Source of the DNA: Paratinospora sagittata
Taxonomy: Eukaryota; Streptophyta; Magnoliopsida; Ranunculales; Menispermaceae
Reading direction: 5' to 3'
Assembly: GCA_035771175.1 (NCBI GenBank)
Contig: CM069598.1
Span: 815,894 to 879,893, forward strand
Length of the DNA: 64,000 bases
Shown: positions 34,774 through 46,711 of the stretch, piece by piece
Position numbering within the stretch: position 1 is the first letter of the stretch
How the letters are laid out: the number at the start of each line of letters is the position of its first letter
Translations under genes and position numbers: made by a program
The notes under the pieces: generated by a model
The model's input: the letters and a program-made list of their open reading frames with translations, nothing else
Told to the model about the DNA's origin: nothing
Databases searched by the model: none

Positions 34774-36008
34774 TTCTCAGGAGGGAGAAAAAGCTAGTTC
34801 TGTTGCTCACAAGGGTTACGATGCGAAAATGAGTTGGTCAAATATGTATATTCATGGCTTGTTATTTGTCAACCGCAAGAACCAAGCAGGGGAGCTTTTG
34901 GCCATCTTTTGCGTGTCATTCTATAGGTTGGGGAAATATTTAAATGAGCCCGTCTTATGGCTACATATTTCAACCACCTCGTAAGTCCTAACCTGGTTGA
35001 CATCAAGAATTGGTGGAGGAATATTTTGACTGGTGAGACCCCTAGAGAGTTTCTGAGTGAAAAGTGAAAAGAAGGTAATTTTTTGATGAGCTGATATGCA
35101 TATTAAGTCTGGCATTTTCCTTCTTTTAACTCTGTTAGCTATCAGTGAAGCGTAAATTTTTTTTATCATGAATCTTGGTGTCTGTTATGCATCAATGTTA
35201 ATGCACATGTGCAGGAAATGTAACCTTATTGGCAATGTACATTATCTCATTAGAAGTGCATTATATAAAAAATATATACAGTTTTTATGAAATTTGTGCT
35301 TCAAGCTCCTTAAGAAGATATACTCAGCTTCGCTTTTTGCATAGCTTGTGTAACTGATGAAAGAGAATTAGTCATCTTGCCTCATTTTATTGGTTAGAAA
35401 ATCAAAAGTGACAAAACAAAAAAACAGCTTAAACTGAGCAAGAAGAATAATTCCTACCAAGTTTGACAATGTATGGTTAGCGTCTTGCTCAATATGTTTT
35501 CTCAGGTTTCATAAGTTACAAGAGAAAAATCCCAAGAGTGAAAGGTGATTTTACTTTGAATTGTTGAATAAACCACGATCATTTCTGAGATAACCAGCTG
35601 CATAAACTTATGTTTTTGTTCGACGAAAAGCTGATTTGCATATGAGGAAATGTACATGTTCAAAGCCAATTACTTGGCATTTGAAGCTATTTCTTGTTTA
35701 GATACAAAACAAACCCTTAACTTGAACTATGCAGACTTCATGGAAAAGAAAGGGAGTCCTTAACCAGTTATGGATGTGTTAAGCAACCAACTTTGATACT
35801 GTAGTTTACAGTTTGCAGAATGGCCTGTGATGTGAAGACATAAGTTTCATATATCTGTCGAGTGACTTGATTAAAAAAAATATTACAGCATTGTAGTTGA
35901 AACAAAAGTAGATACAAGCTTTTTTTTTTTTTTTTAATAAATCTAAAGATACAAGAGGGGTATTTACTTTAGATCAATTTTTTGCTTGATCCAACTAAAT
36001 CATTGTGG
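34774..36008. other. 3' region of the PHD gene and spacer to NdhV
   Basis: Holds the 3' UTR of the PHD/Myb gene and, at about 34990-35066, a frame reading NLVDIKNWWRNIL that echoes the telobox end of that gene. The rest is AT-rich with no other gene. The two genes are convergent. Confidence 0.5.
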
Positions 36009-37566
36009 TTATTCATTCCACACAGGAAGGATCCCCTGAGCCGCCAGTCGCTTTTCAACCCAAAACACTATATGTTTAGCTGTGATTCTCTTCTCATCAA
36101 TGAGAAAGGGCTCGACGGTGCTGACGTCTGAGGCATAGGATGATAAAGAAAATCCCTTTGGACCTGCTCAAGAAATTGAAGCATGAAAAGGTTGCTTTAA
36201 GGAAGACACTAGAATTGAAATATGCATAACAGGGTGAGCTGAATGCCATATTATCATGTACCTGTGAGGACTCCATCTGGAAAGAATGCCCAGAATGAAT
36301 ACAGAATTCCATCCTTTAGGAAAGAACCATCTAGCTGTTGTTATAAAACCAGAGAAACATGGAGAAATATCATAAATTTGAGTGCTGTGAATTTAATTTG
36401 AATGTGTTGTAACCATATCTGATTGATCTTTCACCAGTAGAGTTTGAAAAGAAGAGATTATATAGCAATTTTGATGCAGTCGACTTGGTCATAGGAAAAT
36501 ACTAATTGATACAAGTATCTGTTTGTATCAATACACACACACACACACCTAGGAGTGACTTGTCTAATGGTTGGTCTCACTTAACTATGCTAAGGCAAGA
36601 CACACAGTATTTGAGTTTTGAGTTTAATGTCTTTGGTAAATAAATAGAGATTGGAGAGTGACACTAACTCGGTTGTCTTGGAATGACAGCTCTATTTCTG
36701 AGAGATCTTCCTGAGCTTGGAGTGTTACTTTAAGCGCAGGGATCACATCCTCTTCCATTAATTGAGACAGAGGTTTAGCCGGAGCTTTTGCAGGAGCTTT
36801 TGGCTTTTTCGCCGGAACTTCTGCTTTGGCTGCTTTAGCCTCCTTCGTTTCAGCAGTAGCTAGAGAAAGAAACATGGATTTAAGCCCCAGTTAGAATTGG
36901 TCAGTAGCTCAGTAACCCAAATCATTCTAGGAGAGTGCCCAGAAAATAGAAGTGATGATATGAATTTAGCTGTTACAGACAAATTTCATCACACAATTTC
37001 CTTCTTGTTTCTGAACATGGGTCATGTTCCTTTCTCGTAGTAGTAACAGATCCTACTTTGCCCTCTGATTTCCCTTGGATCTAGTAAGTATAGTTTTGAT
37101 GGAATTTCAACAAATGCAAGTATGCTGAAATTTACAAATTCTTATCCTATTAATAGAAGTTCAAGGACATGCTATATGAGATCTGCGTAAGTTCATTGAA
37201 TTGAATAATAGCTGATTTTGGTAACTGGTTAATTTGGTTATTTTGCTAGATGCTCAATTGAGTAGTTTAATATTTATTCTATAATACCAAGTATATGGGC
37301 ATGCGTGTTATTAGTATTATTACAAGTATCACTACTGCAGGAACTCTTGATGACTGACAACCCAATAGACAGTTACCTGTTGAAGTAGAAGTAGATGATT
37401 CTTGCACTGCAGAGCATACAATACTTCCACGCGAACTCGTCGTGACTTTCTGCACTTTCCGTTGCTGGTTTCTGGGTAGCAAAACTGAAGAGAAAACTGG
37501 GAATATGGAAACCTTGATGGACTTCTTCAATGGACAACTTGCACTTATAGAAGTAGAAGAAGACAT
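36009..37566 (-). CDS. NdhV: Chloroplast NDH complex subunit V-like (DUF2996)
   Basis: Four exons on minus: 37377-37566, 36669-36859, 36262-36334, 36009-36163; 609 nt, 202 residues. The first ~60 residues form a Ser/Thr-rich plastid transit peptide ending near SIVCSAVQES. An Ala/Lys/Pro-rich linker follows (AKAEVPAKKPKAPAKAPAKP). The conserved domain spans about residues 98-202 (LSQLMEEDVIPALKVTLQAQ, DGSFLKDGILYSFWAFFPDG, FSLSSYASDVSTVEPFLIDE, FWVEKRLAAQG). DUF2996 proteins include NdhV, a stromal subunit of the thylakoid NDH-like complex in cyclic electron flow. That assignment is from memory of the family and fairly secure. Confidence 0.85.
36534..36549 (+). repeat. (AC)n microsatellite
   Basis: ACACACACACACACAC in the NdhV intron between exons 2 and 3. 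Confidence 0.85.
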
Positions 37567-37639
37567 GTTATATATTATACAAAACAATGAACAGATTTTT
37601 CATCAAAAGTTTAGCATTTTAGACTCTCTGAACTATATA

Positions 37640-38056
37640 TGAATTGCACAGAAATCATTCTCTTATTGCTTGGTGCTGAAATTCTGAAGTCAAAAAAGCA
37701 CTTGAAGAGGAAGATGAATCAGAGAAACTGATTGTAAGGTGGGCGTGGGGGGGTTTGGTGTAGTGATAAAGGTGTGGTGGAGAATGAAATGGTTTTACTC
37801 TTAACTGAAATATCATCCTCTACTATTATTTATTTTTCTTTTTAGATAATAGTTTTCTTGGATGCCTCTTTTGTCTGACTCTCTTTCGAGTCTTATTTTC
37901 CAGAAAAAAAAAAAAAGTTACTCCAACAAGAGATTTTTATAATATTATCAAAGTTGCAAGTTTACATGAACTGTAGCTCCAGCTTGCATGCTAATTTTGG
38001 ACCACGATCCTGCAATCGATTGAACTTGTTCAAATTACTCCAACAAGAGATTTTTT
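37640..38056. other. Spacer with a 21-bp direct repeat
   Basis: No gene. A 21-bp direct repeat starting TTACTCCAACAAGAG occurs at 37918 and again at 38035. An A13-like run precedes the first copy. Confidence 0.6.
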
Positions 38057-38160
38057 CCCGAGCCATCCTACGTGGTGATAAGACTCGAACTCATATCCTT
38101 AAAGATTATCACGAGTATAAGTTCTAACCACTTGGCTATTTTGTTTAGCGGTAGAGCACA
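38056..38160 (-). mobile_element. tRNA-like SINE fragment
   Basis: On the minus strand TAGCCAAGTGGTTAGAAC matches a box-A region and, about 35 nt on, GATATGAGTTCGAGTC matches a box-B region. Spacing is tRNA-like. It does not fold into a clear mature tRNA by eye, so it is a SINE head or tRNA relic rather than a functional tRNA gene. Confidence 0.5.
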
Positions 38161-38384
38161 TTATTCATTCCAAAAATACGTCTAAAAGTTTAGAATATAA
38201 CAAGAATGAGTGACAGTCCGCAAACAAGAAAGAATAGTAAATAAGTATAAGCTTTAACCACATTGTCATTTTATTTGATGGTTTGTGTTTAATACTGATA
38301 TAAAATGTAAATAATATTTAGAATCTAGACATAGTAATTTTCTTAATAACATGCCATGGGGTAGGGCGACCACCCAGGCCCTAA

Positions 38385-38525
38385 AAATTTGGGGCCCCAA
38401 ATATATAGGTTAATTTTATATTTAATTTTTCTAATATTATTTTTAATACATTTTTAAATTTATTTAATTAAAATTAATGGCCCCCAAATTTTGTACCAAA
38501 ATTTATATACATATATATATATATA
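38385..38525 (+). repeat. Dispersed AT-rich repeat, single copy of the 51.9-52.7 kb array unit
   Basis: GGGGCCCCAAATATATAGG, then TTAATTTTATATTTAATTTT, ending with GCCCCCAAATTTTGTACC and AAAATTTATATA. It matches, in order, the unit repeated at 51886-52740. Confidence 0.6.
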
Positions 38526-38639
38526 CTAGTCCATGATACAAAGACTTAAAAGGCTGCATTGTTCGTTGTATTTATAAAACGTGTGTACATGTAAAAGGCC
38601 CAAAGAGGACAAACAATTTGCAAAATCTAACTCCTTAAG

Positions 38640-38847
38640 AGAGGTCTTGAGTTCGATTCCTAGAGAGGCCCTGCACTATTCATGAATAGTGGCAGACAAA
38701 TAATCGTTTCGATGTAGACCAGCTGCGGTTGGGTTGCTACATGGCGATATGACAATATTATGGATCCATAATGGCTAGGCGTTCGCCCCGAGGGGGTGCG
38801 CCCACACCTGGGTAGGGGGCATGCTGTGCAACCCAGGGTGTGACACA
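38640..38847 (+). mobile_element. TIR element with tRNA-like box, copy B
   Basis: Contains GGTCTTGAGTTCGATTCC (B-box-like), CCCTGCACTATTCATGAATA, AATATTATGGATCCATAATG and the terminal GCAACCCAGGGTGTGACA. It shares these with copies A and C. The left TIR is not visible. Confidence 0.6.
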
Positions 38848-39214
38848 ACGTCTCTCAAAATTCAAAAAAGAAAATCAAAGAAAAAGTAAAGGTTGAGATA
38901 CAAGTCGCTATATCTTTTAGAAAAACCTCTTGAAGCTCTAGGAATTTTTTTTTTTTTTAAGACTTGTCTCTTGGTTCTAATACTATTGTGTCCGGAGATC
39001 ATCTACAAGTCTCTTGTTGCCGGAGGAGTATTGTATTGTGCACCTTGTTTTTTCTTTCTTGATGGTTTGTTCTTATGTATGATTGTTTGTTTAGTTTCTT
39101 TCATTCTAAGAATCATTAATGGCGTCGAGAGACGTTCTGTTTACTGTTATTTTGGTCTTCTTTAGGTTTTTGCAAATCGATTTGATCATACAATGTTTTT
39201 TTATTTTGGTTTAT

Positions 39215-39219
39215 ATCTA
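39215..39219. repeat. 5-bp target-site duplication of the copia element, left
   Basis: ATCTA directly before the LTR; the same 5 bp follows the other LTR at 44797-44801. Confidence 0.9.
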
Positions 39220-39582
39220 TGTTATGCGAAATCGTGGTAAAGCATGAAAAAAAATAAGACAACAAATTTAACGTGGTTCGACAAATTGCCTACGTCCACG
39301 GGAGGCAACAAACTTGTATTACTTCACCCTTAGGTGGATCTTACAGATTGGATCTCTTGAATTAGATTTCTCAGAATAGATCTCGAGAATGAATTTCAAG
39401 AATGAAATTAGACTCTATTTATAGGAATATTCAGGGGCATTTTTGTAATTATAAATATATATAATATAATATATATTTAATATTTTAATACCCTTTCGGT
39501 GCTGTCAAAAAATGGCGCCGAATGCGCCATCCCCTTTTGTTTCAGCCGCCCATTTGTCTGCCACATGGGGGTGGTCCCCACA
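39220..39582 (-). repeat. Copia 3' LTR (363 bp)
   Basis: Begins TGTTATGCGAAATC and ends CCCCACA (TG...CA). It aligns along its length with 44422-44796, with substitutions and two larger indels. It is the 3' LTR because the coding region runs on the minus strand. A purine-rich tract (GAGGTGGAGGTGGAG on minus) lies just inside it. Confidence 0.92.
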
Positions 39583-39732
39583 AATCTCCACCTCCACCTC
39601 ATGTGGAACATGGCTCCTCCACACCTGCAATCTCTCTACAGATAGCAAACTTCCTTAAAAAAACTGTTGCTGCCTCCATTAGTGCCCTTAGGCACTCCGA
39701 GCTCGTGAGATGTTGATCAAGTCCAAACAATG

Positions 39733-42700
39733 TTAGAACTTGATCCCTGTAACCACCTTTGTAAGCATATCTGCGGGGTTATCTGCAGTCTTGATCTTTT
39801 GCAGAAGAATACTCTTTTCTTCTACTATTTCTCGAACAAAATGAAAACGAACATCAATATGCTTCGTTCGACTGTGATGAACTTGGTTCTTTGCCAAACA
39901 AATGGCACTCTGGCTGTCGCAGAAAACTTCAACATTCTTCTGCACAATTTCCAAGTCTTTAGTCAATCCATGAAGCCAGATTGCTTCCTTGAAAGCTTCC
40001 GTTACTGCCATGTATTCTGCCTCTGTAGTAGACAAAACAACTGTTGGCTGTAGTGTTGATCTCCAACTTACTGGTCCTCCTGCCATAGTGAAAACATAAC
40101 CAGTAGTAGATCTGCGCTTGTCAAGATCTCCAGCATAGTCCGAATCCACATATCCGACTAGATGCTTACAACTTTTCTTATCTCTTTAGAACTTTAAACC
40201 AATATCCACAGTACCATGAATATACCGTAGAATCCACTTTACTGCTTGCCAGTGGCCTTTACCGGGGTTGTGCATGTATCGACTTACCATACTTACAGCA
40301 TGTGATATGTTAGGTTTGGTACACACCATAGCATACATCAAGGCACCAACTGCATTTGCATATGGAATATTCTCCATTTGCTTCTTCTGATCCTCGGAAT
40401 TTGGTGACATTGATGAACGTAGCTTGAAATGTGGTGCCAATGGTGTGCTCATAGGTTTTGTATCATTTCCAATGCCAAAAGTTTGAAGAATTTTCTTCAA
40501 ATACTGAGTCTGAGTCAAACAGATTGTGCTTTTGGCCCTGTCTTGAGTTATCTCCATCCCAAGAATTTTTCTGGCCTCTCCAAGATCCTTCATTTCAAAC
40601 TCTGAGCTCAATTGAGCCTTCAACTTGTTGATCTTCACCTTGCTTTTAGATGCGATTAACATATCATTTACATATAAAAGCAAGTAGATAAATGTATCAT
40701 CTTGAAGTTTGCGATAGTAGACACAATGATCAAACTGACTCCGGATATATTTTTGCCCTTGGATGAAGCTGTCAAATCGCTTGTACCACTGTCTCGGTGA
40801 CTGCTTCAGGCCATACAATGACTTGCTCAACTTGCAAGCCCAATTCTCTCGTCCTGGTACTTTGAATCCATCTAGTTGAGACATATATATCTCCTCTTCC
40901 AAATTACCATGCAGAAAAGCAGTTTTGACATCGAGTTGGGCTAACTCGAGATCAAACTGTGCAACCAAAGCCAATAATATTCGAATTGACGAATGCTTAA
41001 CAACATGTGAGAATACCTCATTGTAGTCAATTCCTTCCTTCTGAGCGTAGCCTTTTGTTACCAGTCTGGCTTTGTATCGGATACTATCTGTGATGGGAGA
41101 GCCTTCTTTCTTAACGAAAACCCATTTGCAGCCAATTGGTTTCTTTCCTTTCGGAAGTGGAACCAACCTCTAAGTCTGATTTTGATGGAGTGATGTCATC
41201 TCCTCATTCATTGCCATTTTCCACTTATCACTTTCCATACTCTGACTAACATCTTTGTAATTGTATGGAATATCATCTCCGGTGACTGGAAATGCATATG
41301 CAACCATGTCAGTGTACCGAGCAGGTTTGCAGATTTCTCTTCTTGGTCGACTGGTGGCAATTGATTTTGGTTGTTGACTGATGTCTAGTCCTGGAGCCTC
41401 CACCTCAACTGAGATTTCCTCCTCGTTTTCTTCAGGATGGTTGGATATCTCTGCTGACTTGCCAGGAGTTACAAGAATATCTAACTCCACCTGCTGAAGC
41501 AAATCTGGATCTCAATTTTCTTTATCAGAAACTGTATGCTTTAACATCACAGATTCGTCAAAAGTTACATCTCGACTTTGTACAATCTTCTTTGACTCAG
41601 GGTTCCATAGTTGGAAAGCCTTAACTCCATCACTAAAGCCCATGAAAATTGCTTTCTTGGACCTAGGATCCAGTTTGGATTCCTTCACATGGAAATATGT
41701 AGTGCATCCAAAAATGCGCAGAGAATTATAATCTGAAACGGGTTGTCCAGACCATACCTCCTTGGGAGTTTTGCCATCTAGTGCTGTTGCAGGAAGTCTA
41801 TTAATGATATAAGAAGCATATGTCAAAGCTTCAGCCCAAAATGCCTTGCTCAGTCTAGAATGAGATAACATGCAGCGAACTTTATCTTCCACAGTACGAT
41901 TCACGCGTTCAGCAACACCGTTTTGTTGTGGCGTGCCTGGTACTGTGAAATGTCTGACTATCCCTTTATTCTCACAAATTTTCTGAAATGGGTCTGACTT
42001 GTATTCTCCTCCATTATCATATCTGAGCCTCTTAATCTTCCTTCCCGTTTGGGTTTCTACCATTTTCTTTCAAATAAGAAAGATATCGAGCACTTCATCT
42101 TTATGCTTCATGGTATAAACCCAAACATAGCATGAAATATCATCAATGAAAGTAACAAACCAACGTTTACCGCCCAATGAAGCATTTTGAGAGGGTCCCC
42201 AAACGTCGGTATGAACATAATCCAATGTTCCTTTTGTGCGGTGGATGACAGTTCCAAACTTGACTCTCGTTTGCTTGCCTAAGATACAGTGCTCGCAGAA
42301 GTCAAGTTTTTCGGTCTTTGCACCTTTCAGAGAACCTTGCTTTATCAAGGTTTGAAGAGCCTTTTCTCCAACATGTCCGAGCCGCATGTGCCAAAGTCGG
42401 GAAGTGTCCGATGAATCATCATTAGAATGAGTGCAAGCTGATACACTTCCGATTACTGTGTGTCCGTCAAGGAAATAGAGATTTCCTTTCTGAGTACCCT
42501 TCATGGCCAAGAGTGCTCCACGTACAACCTTCAGAACTCATCCTTCAATGTTTACCTTGTAACCGCTGGAATCAAGGACTCCTAGTGAGATCATATTTTT
42601 CTTCAGATCTGGGACATATCTGACTTCCGTGAGCCGTCTTGTTGTACCGTCATGCATCTTTAGGCGTATAGTTCCAATACCCTTTGTTTGGCAGGTATTG

Positions 42701-43686
42701 TTGTTGCCCATGAGCACGACTCCTCCATCGAACTCATCCAATTTTGAGAACCAACTTTGATTCGAACACATATGATAAGAACATCCGGAATCTAATATCC
42801 ATTTATCAGACTGATTGTCTATAGATGAAACTGAGAATGCAGAATCTTCTTCAGCCTTCTGTGCCACATTTGCATATGTCTTGCCCTTATTTGGACAATC
42901 TTTCTTCCAGTGCCCCTTTTGGTGACAATAGGCACATTCATCCTTTGCAAGACGTTGACGCGATGAAGGTCCTTTTGACTTTGAGCGAGATCGGCCTCGC
43001 CCACTGGATCTATCAGATTTGTTGTTAGCCCTGCCTCTGGATACCGTCAAGGCTTCTGGTGATGCTTCATTGTTATCGAGCTGGTCCTTCCTTCGATGCT
43101 CGTTGTTCACCAAAGCATTTGAAACATCACGGAATTTAACATCATCTTTACCATATAGCAAAGTTATTGTTAAATGTTCATAACTTTCAGGCATAGAGTT
43201 TAACAACAATAGTGCCTTATCCTCATCAAGAATTTCAACATCAAGATTTTGTAGATCAGCGAGAATCTTGTTGAAATTATCAAGATGCTCAATCATGGGA
43301 GTACCTTTCTTGTACTGAAAATGAAAGAGCTTCTTCTTCGGGTAGAATCGGTTCTCTACGTTTTTCGTCATGTACTTGTCCTCCAGTTTCTTTCAGAGAC
43401 TTATTGCCATAGTCTCTTTCATGACAAAGTACTTCTGATCTTTTGCCAAATAGAGTCTGATTGTTCCACAAGCTTGACGATTTACAAAATTCCAATCATC
43501 ATCGAACATATCCTTGGGCTTGGTTTCCAAGGCGATATGTGATCCTTCCCGAAGTAATAGATCTTGAACTTCGCATTGCCACATGCCAAAGTTGTTGGTG
43601 CCGTTGAATTTTTCCACCTCGAACTTTGCGTTGGACATCAAACTTCTTTGCCAAGGCCTGCTTGTGGTTGAGATTTCCTTCGCCAT
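39733..43686 (-). pseudogene. Copia gag-pol polyprotein with six in-frame stops
   Basis: One phase, minus strand. Gag starts at 43686. The nucleocapsid knuckle CAYCHQKGHWKKDC lies at about 42930. The protease shows WILDSGCSYHMC, the integrase an HHCC domain (LWHMRLGHVG...CEHC) and TPQQNGVAERVNRTV with its Glu. The RT has YVNDMLIA, where the family has two Asp (codon at 40666-40668), and the RNase H part has [17 protein letters not shown]. Stops lie at 43393-43395, 42538-42540, 42070-42072, 41512-41514, 41170-41172 and 40186-40188 (plus coordinates). No frameshift is needed, so decay is mainly by substitution. Confidence 0.9.
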
Positions 43687-43889
43687 TAAGACCGAAGATA
43701 TGTATGACGCCGAAAAATGCTTTAAAAAAATGATAAACTCCTCAAACTAAGCTATATCAATAACTTAGGAGCTGAATCTGTAGAAACTGATTGCACGGTT
43801 ACGTCCGGAACGGTCAAAAATGGTGGAAATGAGTCTGACTTTGCTGAAATCAGACGAAAAATGAGCCGGATATAGTTGGTCAACCGAAA

Positions 43890-44200
43890 AATGGATTCGG
43901 TCAACAGTCGGGCCGAAACGGGATGGGCCGTATGAATAGTGTTGGACCGAAACCGCATAGCGCAGGCTGGGGGCGGATGAACAGTGTCGGGCCGAAGCGG
44001 AGGCTGGGCCGGATGAACAGCGTCGGGCCGAAACCGCAGAATGCGGTGGGCTGGGCCGGATGAATAGTGCCGACCCTGATCGAGTTGGATCGAGAGGAAC
44101 ATCGCCGGGCCGAAGCGGGCTGGACCAAGGGGATGGGACGGATGAATAGCTTCTGGCTGACGGGCTGAGGGGCCGGTATGAACAGTGTCGACAAACACTG
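43890..44200. repeat. GC-rich tandem repeats in the copia leader
   Basis: Imperfect repeats of about 40-60 bp built on GGGCCGGATGAACAGTG and TCGGGCCGAAACCGC, at least five copies, between the 5' LTR and gag. On the minus strand they read as Pro/His-rich frames, which I treat as shadows. Base composition is much richer in G+C than the rest of the element. Confidence 0.75.
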
Positions 44201-44404
44201 TATAGGGATTAAACTTTGATCGGCTCCTAGGAACTCGTTTCTTGTCCGTTTTTCTCGCCGTTTATTGCGTTGGACTCCTGAAAACAAGAGCTACCTCCAC
44301 GGGTGATCAGAAAACAATTCTAATCACTTTTACAGAATCTCAAAATTTTGACGCAGGCTCGAAAAATTCGACAGAGGGTCCGTTTTTCTTCCAAAGCTTA
44401 ACCT

Positions 44405-44421
44405 CGTCTCTGATACCAATT
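44405..44421 (-). other. Copia primer-binding site
   Basis: TTGGTATCAGAGACG on the minus strand beside the 5' LTR, matching the initiator methionine tRNA type used by most plant copia elements. Confidence 0.8.
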
Positions 44422-44796
44422 TGTTATGCGAAATCGTGGTAAAGCATGAAAGAAAAAATAAGACAACAAATTTAACGTGGTTCGGAAAATTGCCTACGTC
44501 TACGGGAGGCATCAAAGTTGTATTACTTCACTCTTAGGTGGATCTCACAGATTGGATCTCTTGAATTAGATATCTCAGAATAGATCTTAGGAATGAAGTT
44601 AGGTTTTATTTATAGGAGTATTCAGGGGCATTTTCGTAATTATAAATATATAATATAATATATATTTAATATTTTAATACCCTTTCGACGACGTCAAAAA
44701 ACGGCGCCGAATGCGCCATCCCCTTTTGTTTCAGCCCCCCACTTGTCTCCCACTGTCAGCCGCCCATTTGTCTGCCACATGGGGGTGGTCCCCACA
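44422..44796 (-). repeat. Copia 5' LTR (375 bp)
   Basis: TGTTATGCG to CCCCACA. It differs from the 3' LTR by scattered substitutions, a ~24-bp extra segment near its right end and a missing ~14 bp near 44590. The divergence points to an insertion that is not recent. Confidence 0.92.
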
Positions 44797-44801
44797 ATCT
44801 A
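44797..44801. repeat. 5-bp target-site duplication of the copia element, right
   Basis: ATCTA, identical to 39215-39219. Confidence 0.9.
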
Positions 44802-46677
44802 GGCATAATGTGGTGTCAAATGGAAGCATTGAGTCTTTGGCTAGTTTTTAGATACTGATTTTTCTGAGGTAGTCCTTTATAAGCTTTGGTTCAAAAGCTT
44901 GACGAAATGAAGAATCATTGGGTCCTAAAAACAAAGATGTCATGTTTGAGTGACCTTTCATAGTTGCAAGATGAAGGTGATAATTAAAAATTAGGAGAAG
45001 GAAAAAGAGGTGAGGGAGAGAGTTGAAGATTATTCTAATTCATTGATGAAAGAATATTTCTTCCTTCAATTTTTATTTGTGATGAACAAAATTCATGGAG
45101 CATTGTGTATTTGTCTAATTTTTAAAATAATATTTTGTAGAGGCACTCCTTAGTGAGAGTTTGTTCAAAACTTCATATAGTTAACACAAAAGATGAGTCA
45201 TTGGTTCCTCAAATTTTAATCATATTGGTTTGCTTTTTTTAATTTTTTCTGCTTACAATTGGTTCACACAAACAAAGAACAATTAAAGATGAAGAGTATT
45301 GCCAATTTTCTAAGTTTGCTCATGATGAAGGTCACCATGAACAACAAGGAGAGAGAGAGAAAATTGCAATTTTGTCAAATCCATTCATAAGAGTTTATTT
45401 CTTTCTTAAATTTAGATGGAGGTATGCATTGGGTTCAAGGAGCATTATGACTCTATCTTGTTATACAAGTAGTTCTCACTCCATAGTGAGTTCGTTCAAA
45501 TGGTTTACAAAAAGATGGAAACATAGTTCTCTTAATTTTATTCGGATGGTTTTGATCTTTTGACAATAACTAGTTCAGATGAAGAGGGATTGAATAAAAG
45601 ATTACGGGTATTTTTTATCTTTTATTGTTGGACATAATTAGGTACCAGTTGGGTGTATGATGCATTGGCTTCTGTCTACTCTTAAAAATTCTGATTTGAA
45701 GATATAGTCCTTGGTGAGAGTTGGTTGAAATAGTTTACAGACTGGATCCTCAAGGTCTATTCCATTTATTTTTATTTTCTACCAACAAACTTGTTCACAT
45801 AAAGAGAAAATGAGTAAAGATGATAAATATTGTTGATCTTGCACAGATGTACATCATGAAGGTGACTATGGACAACTAGGTGAAAGGGAGAGAAATTTTT
45901 TTGTTTTGCTGAATCCTTTACTAAGAGGTTATTTCTTTGCTTAAATCCAGATGTAACAAGGCAGGCACTAAATGGTTTTATGGAGCTTTGGACAATTACA
46001 TCTTTCTTCATGATATGGACTATGAAGGTAACCATAAACAACTAGGGGAGAAAGATTAGTTATTTCTTAAATTCTGATGTAATGAGACATGCAAAAGGGG
46101 TTTATGAAGCATTTGGCCTTGTCTAGTTTTTAAAGAAACAAGCTTGTGGAGGTAGTCTTTGGTGAGAATTAGTTTAAATGGTTCAAATTTATTAAGTTGG
46201 TTTGATCCCTATTCCCCTACATTAAGAGAGAATTGGTAAAGGTGAAAATTAACCTTAATCTTCCTTGGTTGTACATGATGAAAGTGACAGTGAACAACTA
46301 GAAGAGAGGTAGAGAGAGAGAGGGTGAGAGAGATGGATACGTTGCTCTCCCAAATCCATTTTTGGGTTGAATTTCACTGTAGTGTTATATCATATGGGTT
46401 CAAGGAGCATTGGGTCTCTGTCTGGGTTTAAAAAATGGATTTGTAGATGCTGTTTTTAGTGATAATTGGTTCAAAAGGTTGACAAAAAGAGGAATCTCTG
46501 TTTCTTGAAACTTTTTTCTGGTTAGTTTGATTTTCAATCCACAACTTGTTTGCATATGGAGTGGAAATTAGCAAAAGTGGAGTTTAATGATTTTCCATGG
46601 TTCTACATAATGATGGAAAAAATATCAAAAAAGAGAGGGAGAGAAAGAGATGCAGTTCACCAAATCCATTAATAAGA

Positions 46678-46711
46678 GATTATTACTATTATTATTATTA
46701 TTATTATTATT
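46678..46711 (+). repeat. (ATT)n microsatellite
   Basis: About ten ATT units inside one copy of the tandem array. Confidence 0.85.

Larger units (their letters stand above)
39215..44801 (-). mobile_element. Ty1/copia LTR retrotransposon, complete structure, inactive
   Basis: Two LTRs (39220-39582, 44422-44796), 5-bp duplications ATCTA on both sides, and a primer-binding site next to the 5' LTR (TTGGTATCAGAGAC on minus, matching the usual initiator-tRNA-Met type). The gag-protease-integrase-RT-RNase H order is that of copia. Total length is about 5.6 kb. The reading frame keeps one phase from 43686 to 39733 but has six internal stops. The element sits at the edge of a tandem repeat array that resumes at 44810. 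Confidence 0.93.

Noticed and set aside
38056..38160. Functional tRNA gene
   Set aside because: Pol III boxes are present, but the stems do not pair well by eye and the surroundings look like SINE DNA.
43752..44287. Pro/His-rich minus-strand frames
   Set aside because: They arise from the GC-rich tandem repeats in the copia leader, upstream of gag; there is no independent coding evidence.
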